DNA of 7,761 nucleotides from NCBI GenBank assembly GCA_025350885.1, contig JANXXA010000371.1, positions 1 through 7,761 on the forward strand, in the 5' to 3' direction. The stretch is from Phenylobacterium sp. GTDB taxonomy: Bacteria; Pseudomonadota; Alphaproteobacteria; Caulobacterales; Caulobacteraceae. Position 1 is the first letter of the stretch, and every line of letters begins with the position of its first letter. The position numbers were made by a program, and so were the translations under genes. Below, in pieces: positions 4,798 through 7,761 of the stretch. Under the pieces are notes generated by a model. It saw only the letters and a list, made by a program, of their open reading frames with translations. It searched no databases and was not told where the DNA came from.

Positions 4798-5252
4798 GCC
4801 GCCTTGGCCATCGGCTTCCAGTTGTCGGGATCGGATGCGTCGATCAGGAACGGCGGATCGCCAGAAGATGCGACCGACCATGAGGCCATCTCCTCAATGG
4901 CCGGCAGCACGCTTTCCCCGTGCTGGAGCGCCATCACCCTGACGACGGTATCGGCTGTAGGGTCGATGGGGTGCTCTCCCCGTTCCCAGCGACCGACCGT
5001 CTGAACGTCCTTGCTGATCACAGCGCCCATCTCTGCCTGCGTGAGGCCGAGTTCGGTCCGCACGAAGCGCAGTTCGCGACCCGTGAGCCCGGTGGGCTTC
5101 CTGGCTATTCCCTCCACGATGGCGCGGTGCAGGCCATTGGGGTTGCGAATGGTGACGACGGCCTCGCCTCCATCATCTTCGCAGGCCTCCAGGCCGACCA
5201 GGATGACGTTGTCGAGACCGCATTCGTCGTAGCGGTAGTCGAGCCTCGTCAT
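4794..5252 (-). CDS. MqsA-like HTH antitoxin
   Basis: The protein has 152 residues from ATG 5252-5250 (MTRLDYRYDECGLDNVILVG). This start is preferred over ATG 5267 because GGAAGGA lies about seven bases upstream and the ATG overlaps the toxin stop as ATGA. The N-terminal part (YDECGLDNV...GGEAVVTIRNPNGLHRAI) is typical of antitoxins that partner MqsR/DUF4258-type toxins. Residues about 56-107 form an Xre/MqsA-type helix-turn-helix (LTGRELRFVRTELGLTQAEM, TVGRWERGEHP). The usual CxxC zinc pairs of classical MqsA are absent; only isolated Cys11 and Cys24 are seen. It should neutralise the upstream toxin and repress the operon by binding the palindrome at 5592-5606. The stop codon is contributed by a palindromic repeat. 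Confidence 0.85.
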   Translation of the reverse strand: MTRLDYRYDECGLDNVILVGLEACEDDGGEAVVTIRNPNGLHRAIVEGIARKPTGLTGRELRFVRTELGLTQAEMGAVISKDVQTVGRWERGEHPIDPTADTVVRVMALQHGESVLPAIEEMASWSVASSGDPPFLIDASDPDNWKPMAKAA

Positions 5253-5572
5253 AGTTCGTCCTTCCACATCACTGTTATCATCTTCAAATCGCAGGAACCG
5301 TCGGCGATCACGACGACCCCAACGGTCCGTCCCTCGCTGTTTGGCGTAGTCGCCTCAATTAAGTACTTGAAAAAGCCCGGCCTCGTAGCGGGCAGCGGCT
5401 CGTCAAGTACGAAGCCGAACTTCAGAACGTGCAGCGCATCGCCCATGATAAGACCGCGCTCGCGCAGCCGTTCTTTGACGTGCACAACCCAACTTAGGTT
5501 CAGCGTTGTGCTTCTCGCGCACGCATTGATGATCTGCGTCGCCTTGCCGGTCGACCATTGACCCGGTCCCAT
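5249..5572 (-). CDS. DUF4258 family toxin (toxin-antitoxin)
   Basis: This 107-residue protein starts at ATG 5572-5570 (MGPGQWSTGKATQIINACAR), with GAGGGA a few bases upstream. The pattern HVKERLRERGL (31-41), DALHVLKFGFV (45-55), a short basic/aromatic turn (RPGFFKYLIEA), and paired beta strands (TVGVVVIADG, LKMITVMWKDE) fits DUF4258, a small RelE/MqsR-like fold found as the toxin of two-gene modules. Such toxins are thought to be mRNA-cleaving, but the activity of this one is not shown. It is the first gene of the operon; the toxin-first order is shared with HigBA and MqsRA. Its TGA overlaps the antitoxin ATG by four bases, implying translational coupling. It lies 143 bp downstream of the M20 peptidase gene on the same strand. 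Confidence 0.8.
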   Translation of the reverse strand: MGPGQWSTGKATQIINACARSTTLNLSWVVHVKERLRERGLIMGDALHVLKFGFVLDEPLPATRPGFFKYLIEATTPNSEGRTVGVVVIADGSCDLKMITVMWKDEL

Positions 5573-5587
5573 CGTCCCTCGATCATT

Positions 5588-5616
5588 CCATCTATCATGG
5601 TGATAGTTGGTGACAA
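5588..5616 (-). promoter_or_regulatory. toxin-antitoxin promoter with operator palindrome
   Basis: CTATCA (5592-5597) and TGATAG (5601-5606) form a perfect 6-3-6 inverted repeat, 20 bp upstream of the toxin start. On the minus strand, TTGTCA (5616-5611) is a possible -35 box and TAGATG (5594-5589) a weak -10 about 16 bp away, so the palindrome fills the spacer. This is the usual place for an antitoxin operator, and autorepression is inferred. Confidence 0.5.
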
Positions 5617-5622
5617 GTTAAT

Positions 5623-5637
5623 TCCCCGCAAGGGGGA
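5623..5637. repeat. short hairpin between peptidase and toxin genes
   Basis: TCCCC (5623-5627) and GGGGA (5633-5637) pair across GCAAG. It could end peptidase transcription on the minus strand, but no T-tract follows, so this is weak. Confidence 0.3.
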
Positions 5638-5715
5638 TTGTTCCAGGGTCGAAGACGGCCCGCAACTTGGACACACAGCACTTAGCGCTCGACTCTGCCG
5701 ACACGCCCCCGCCCC

Positions 5716-7149
5716 CTACCCCCCGTCGGCCAGGGCCTTCACCAGGTCGGTCAGGTAGTCGCGGCCCGCATAGACCGAGGCGGTCGACATATGCTCGTTC
5801 AGGCCATGCGCGCCCGATCCTTCCGGCCCGGACCAGAAGCCCGGCACGCCATAGGTCGGGATGCCGGCCGGGGTCAGGTAGATCGCGTCGCTGGCGCCCG
5901 TCGACATGGTCGGGATCACCGGCACGCCGGGGAAGTGCTTCGCCGAAACCGCTTCGATCGGCCCCATGATCTTGGGGTCCAGAGCCGCCGGCGCCGGCTT
6001 GCCGCGGATCGGCTGCAACGGGGTCAGCGTCACACCCGCATCGCCGATCGCCGCCTCCAGACCGGCCTTCGTCGCCTCCATCGTCGAGCCCGGGAACATC
6101 CGGCAGTTGATGTTGGCGCCGGCCCGCTGCGGCAGGGCGTTCTCCGCATGGCCGCCGTCCAGCAGGGTGGCGACGCAGGTGGTCCGCAGCATCGAATGGA
6201 ACGTCCGGTCGCCGTTCAGCCGCGCTTGCGCCGCCTTGTCGCCGGGGTCGCGGGCGATGGCCGTCATGGCCTGGCCCATCGGGTCGCTACGCCCCGCGCC
6301 GGCCTTGGCGAAGAACGCGCGCGTGGTGTCGTTCAGCGTCAGCGGAAACTCATGGTCGCGCACCTTCAACAGCGCCTGGGCCAGCTGATAGATGGCGTTG
6401 TCGGCGATCGGCACCGAGGAATGTCCGCCGGGGTTGGTGGTCTCCATGCGAAACTGCTGGACCACCTTTTCGGTCACCTGCACCCCTTGCGTCTGCAACT
6501 TGCCGGCCGCGTCGGCGCGCCCGCCGCCGCCTTCGTTCAGTGCAAACTCCGCGTCGATCAGTGCACGCCGGTTCTTGGCCAGCCATTCGGCGCCATTGAA
6601 CGCCGACACCGTCTCCTCGCCGCAGGTCAGCGCCAGCTTGATCGTCCGCTTCGGCGCATACTTCGCCGCTTTGAAGCGGGCCAGCATGTCCACCCAGGTG
6701 GCGTCGATCACCTTCATGTCCGACGTGCCGCGGCCATAGAAATAGCCGTTCTCCTCGATCAGCACGAAGGGGTCCCGTGTCCAGTCGGCGCGGCGCGCCT
6801 CCACCACATCCAGGTGGCCCAGCAGCAGCATCGGCCGGGCCGTCTTGCTTGAGCCCGGCAGCACCGCCACCAGCCCGCCATCCTTGGGATGCTCGGGCAC
6901 GGCGAAATAGGTCAGCTGGTCATCGGCGAACCCCGCCGCCTTCAAGCGCGCGCCCATCTTCGCCGCGGCCTCGGTGCAACTACCCACCGACAACGAGGTG
7001 TTGGTCTCCACCAGCTCCTTGTAGACCTCGCGAAACCGCACCTGGTCCGGCCGCGGCTCCGCCGCCCCGGCCACGCCCGCGACACCCGCGCCCGCGACAC
7101 CCAGGCCCGCAACCGCAACCAACGCCGCACCCAACATCCTGCCGATCAT
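5716..7149 (-). CDS. secreted M20-family metallopeptidase
   Basis: This 477-residue protein is a zinc-dependent exopeptidase-type hydrolase of the M20/M25/M40 group. It begins with a signal peptide (MIGRMLGAALVAVAGLGVAG then AGVAGVAGAA, cleavage probably near residue 30), so it should act in the periplasm or outside the cell. Metal and catalytic residues are in place: His112 and Asp114 in LLLGHLDVVE, bridging Asp144 in GRGTSDMK, Glu178 (base) and Glu179 in TCGEETVS, probable ligand Glu206 in LNEGGGG, and His448 in GAHGLNEHM. The lid/dimerisation domain is marked by NPGGHSSVP near 239-247 and NALPQRAGANINCRMFPG near 337-354. I chose ATG 7149-7147 because it heads the signal peptide; ribosome-site support is weak (GGGG about nine bases upstream), and ATG 7137 is possible. 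The substrate is probably a peptide or N-acyl amino acid, but is not determined. Confidence 0.93.
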   Translation of the reverse strand: MIGRMLGAALVAVAGLGVAGAGVAGVAGAAEPRPDQVRFREVYKELVETNTSLSVGSCTEAAAKMGARLKAAGFADDQLTYFAVPEHPKDGGLVAVLPGSSKTARPMLLLGHLDVVEARRADWTRDPFVLIEENGYFYGRGTSDMKVIDATWVDMLARFKAAKYAPKRTIKLALTCGEETVSAFNGAEWLAKNRRALIDAEFALNEGGGGRADAAGKLQTQGVQVTEKVVQQFRMETTNPGGHSSVPIADNAIYQLAQALLKVRDHEFPLTLNDTTRAFFAKAGAGRSDPMGQAMTAIARDPGDKAAQARLNGDRTFHSMLRTTCVATLLDGGHAENALPQRAGANINCRMFPGSTMEATKAGLEAAIGDAGVTLTPLQPIRGKPAPAALDPKIMGPIEAVSAKHFPGVPVIPTMSTGASDAIYLTPAGIPTYGVPGFWSGPEGSGAHGLNEHMSTASVYAGRDYLTDLVKALADGG

Positions 7150-7296
7150 CGCCGCATGCCCCAAGTTCGCACTGGCCCTCAGAAGGAAAGCCAATGCCCC
7201 TATGTGAGCCGCTGGCGGGCGGCGGTAAAGTCTCAAAGCCCAGGCTGGAGACGCACCAATCAACGCTGACAAAATTCTCGCACAATTGAATTGCCC
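7150..7296. other. spacer between peptidase gene and second IS element
   Basis: The spacer should hold the peptidase promoter on the minus strand, but I could not find a convincing -35/-10 pair. No gene is supported here; the long minus-strand open frame through it has no start features and runs antisense to the transposase. Confidence 0.4.
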
Positions 7297-7313
7297 GGGA
7301 CCTATATACCTGC

Positions 7314-7342
7314 TTGACCCAGTTTCCCCTAGGGAGTAGGTT
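7314..7342 (+). promoter_or_regulatory. promoter of second IS1595 transposase
   Basis: TTGACC (7314-7319) and TAGGTT (7337-7342) are 17 bp apart, matching the TTGACA-16-TAGGCT layout of the first element. AAGGA at 7355-7359 is the ribosome binding site, nine bases before ATG 7369. Confidence 0.5.
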
Positions 7343-7368
7343 GTTCTTACCGACAAGGACACCTCGCC

Positions 7369-7761
7369 ATGCTTCGCCATTTCGACACCCTGATTGAGCT
7401 TTTCGAAGCCTTCCCGACCGAACAGCACGCCGTTGACCACCTGACGGCGATCCGCTGGCGCAACGGGCGGTTCTGCCCGCTCTGCGGCAACGCTGACGGC
7501 GAGCGGATCGGGACGTTGACGGGCTCCAACACTCACAAGTGCTATGTCTGCCGGGAGCGGTTCAGCATCCGGGTCGGCACGATCTTTCAGGACACCAAGC
7601 TCCCGCTGCGGAAGTGGTTCGTCGCGATCTGGCTGATCAACGCGCACCCGAAGGGCATCGCCAGCACCACGCTCGCGAAGGACTTGGGCGTCACCCAGAA
7701 GACCGCGTGGTTCGTCCTCCACCGCCTGCGCCATGCCCAGAAGGCCCCGTCCTTCCAAGCC
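7369..7761 (+). CDS. IS1595-family transposase, N-terminal part, cut by window
   Basis: There are 131 codons from ATG 7369 with no stop before the window edge. The protein begins MLRHFDTLIELFEAFPTEQH and shows the family's N-terminal zinc ribbon (Cys36-x2-Cys39 and Cys58-x2-Cys61). It continues with FSIRVGTIFQDTKLPLRKWF and the helix-turn-helix portion GIASTTLAKDLGVTQKTAWF then VLHRLRHAQ, closely parallel to residues 60-120 of the first transposase (VGTVFERSKVPLHKW, GVTYKTAWFMAHRIR). The catalytic DDE domain is outside the window, so whether the gene is intact cannot be told. It would bind the element's terminal repeats and catalyse transposition. Confidence 0.92.
   Translation, partial: MLRHFDTLIELFEAFPTEQHAVDHLTAIRWRNGRFCPLCGNADGERIGTLTGSNTHKCYVCRERFSIRVGTIFQDTKLPLRKWFVAIWLINAHPKGIASTTLAKDLGVTQKTAWFVLHRLRHAQKAPSFQA

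Larger units (their letters stand above)
7297..7761 (+). mobile_element. second IS1595-family element, left end only
   Basis: The terminus is inferred at GGGACCTATATACC (from 7297) followed by CTTGACC (7313-7319). This resembles the GG...TTATATACTTGA end of the first element but is not identical, and a transposase gene starts 72 bp inside. The right end lies beyond the window, so its length, cargo and target duplication are unknown. The two transposases are clearly different proteins, so this is not a second copy of the same element. Confidence 0.65.

Noticed and set aside
4920..5561. A 213-codon plus-strand frame
   Set aside because: It lies antisense to the toxin-antitoxin operon, which has clear families and overlap structure.
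5791..6852. A 353-codon plus-strand frame
   Set aside because: It is the antisense shadow of the M20 peptidase gene, rich in Arg, Gly and His with no recognisable motif, as expected from GC-rich third positions.
5716..7758. A 680-codon open minus-strand frame running from the right edge through the peptidase gene
   Set aside because: Only the part from 7149 down is a real protein with a signal peptide. The upstream 200 codons are antisense to the second transposase and its promoter.
1665..7761. A composite transposon formed by the two IS1595 elements flanking the toxin-antitoxin and peptidase genes
   Set aside because: The transposases and terminal repeats differ between the two elements, so they would not act together as ends.
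1..7761. tRNA, rRNA or CRISPR arrays
   Set aside because: No tRNA-like cloverleaf, rRNA motif or regularly spaced repeat array was seen on reading through the sequence.

Overview
The window looks like chromosomal DNA of a GC-rich alphaproteobacterium, most likely of the Caulobacterales. The reasons are strong GC bias in the host genes, alphaproteobacterial small-protein families, and long palindromes carrying GANTC (the CcrM methylation site) that resemble the Caulobacter intergenic repeats. This placement is an inference; no marker gene names the species.

Layout. At the left edge a DUF1330 protein gene runs off the window on the minus strand. Diverging from it is an intact carA (411-1580), the glutaminase subunit of carbamoyl-phosphate synthetase. 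An IS1595-family element follows directly after carA. It is bounded by a perfect 17-bp inverted repeat at 1665-1681 and 4441-4457, so it is about 2.8 kb instead of the roughly 1 kb of a simple insertion sequence. Its transposase gene (1731-2670) is broken by a net +1 frameshift near 2500, and it also carries a substitution in the conserved third catalytic block. The remaining 1.8 kb is cargo: a 229-bp spacer full of hairpins and GANTC sites, a 70-aa SANT/Myb-like protein, a possible antisense small gene, a 75-aa protein, a 239-aa protein of unknown function, and a small convergent ORF that ends at the right terminal repeat.

To the right of the element lie about 180 bp without a convincing gene, then two related long palindromes (4632-4693 and 4723-4797). 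A minus-strand toxin-antitoxin operon follows: a DUF4258 toxin (5572-5249) and an MqsA-like HTH antitoxin (5252-4794), joined by an ATGA stop/start overlap and preceded by a 6-3-6 palindrome that is probably the autoregulatory operator. Next comes a secreted M20-family metallopeptidase (7149-5716, minus). The right edge is the start of a second, different IS1595-family element (terminus near 7297, transposase from 7369), cut by the window.

How the parts fit. The housekeeping genes (carA, the M20 peptidase, DUF1330) frame a region of accumulated mobile and selfish DNA: a cargo-bearing IS1595 element, palindromic repeats, a toxin-antitoxin pair and a second IS1595 member. Both elements share the same left-end design, in which a -35-like TTGAC lies within or next to the terminal repeat and a TAGG(C/T)T -10-like box follows 16-17 bp later. 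The least described part is the cargo block of the first element.
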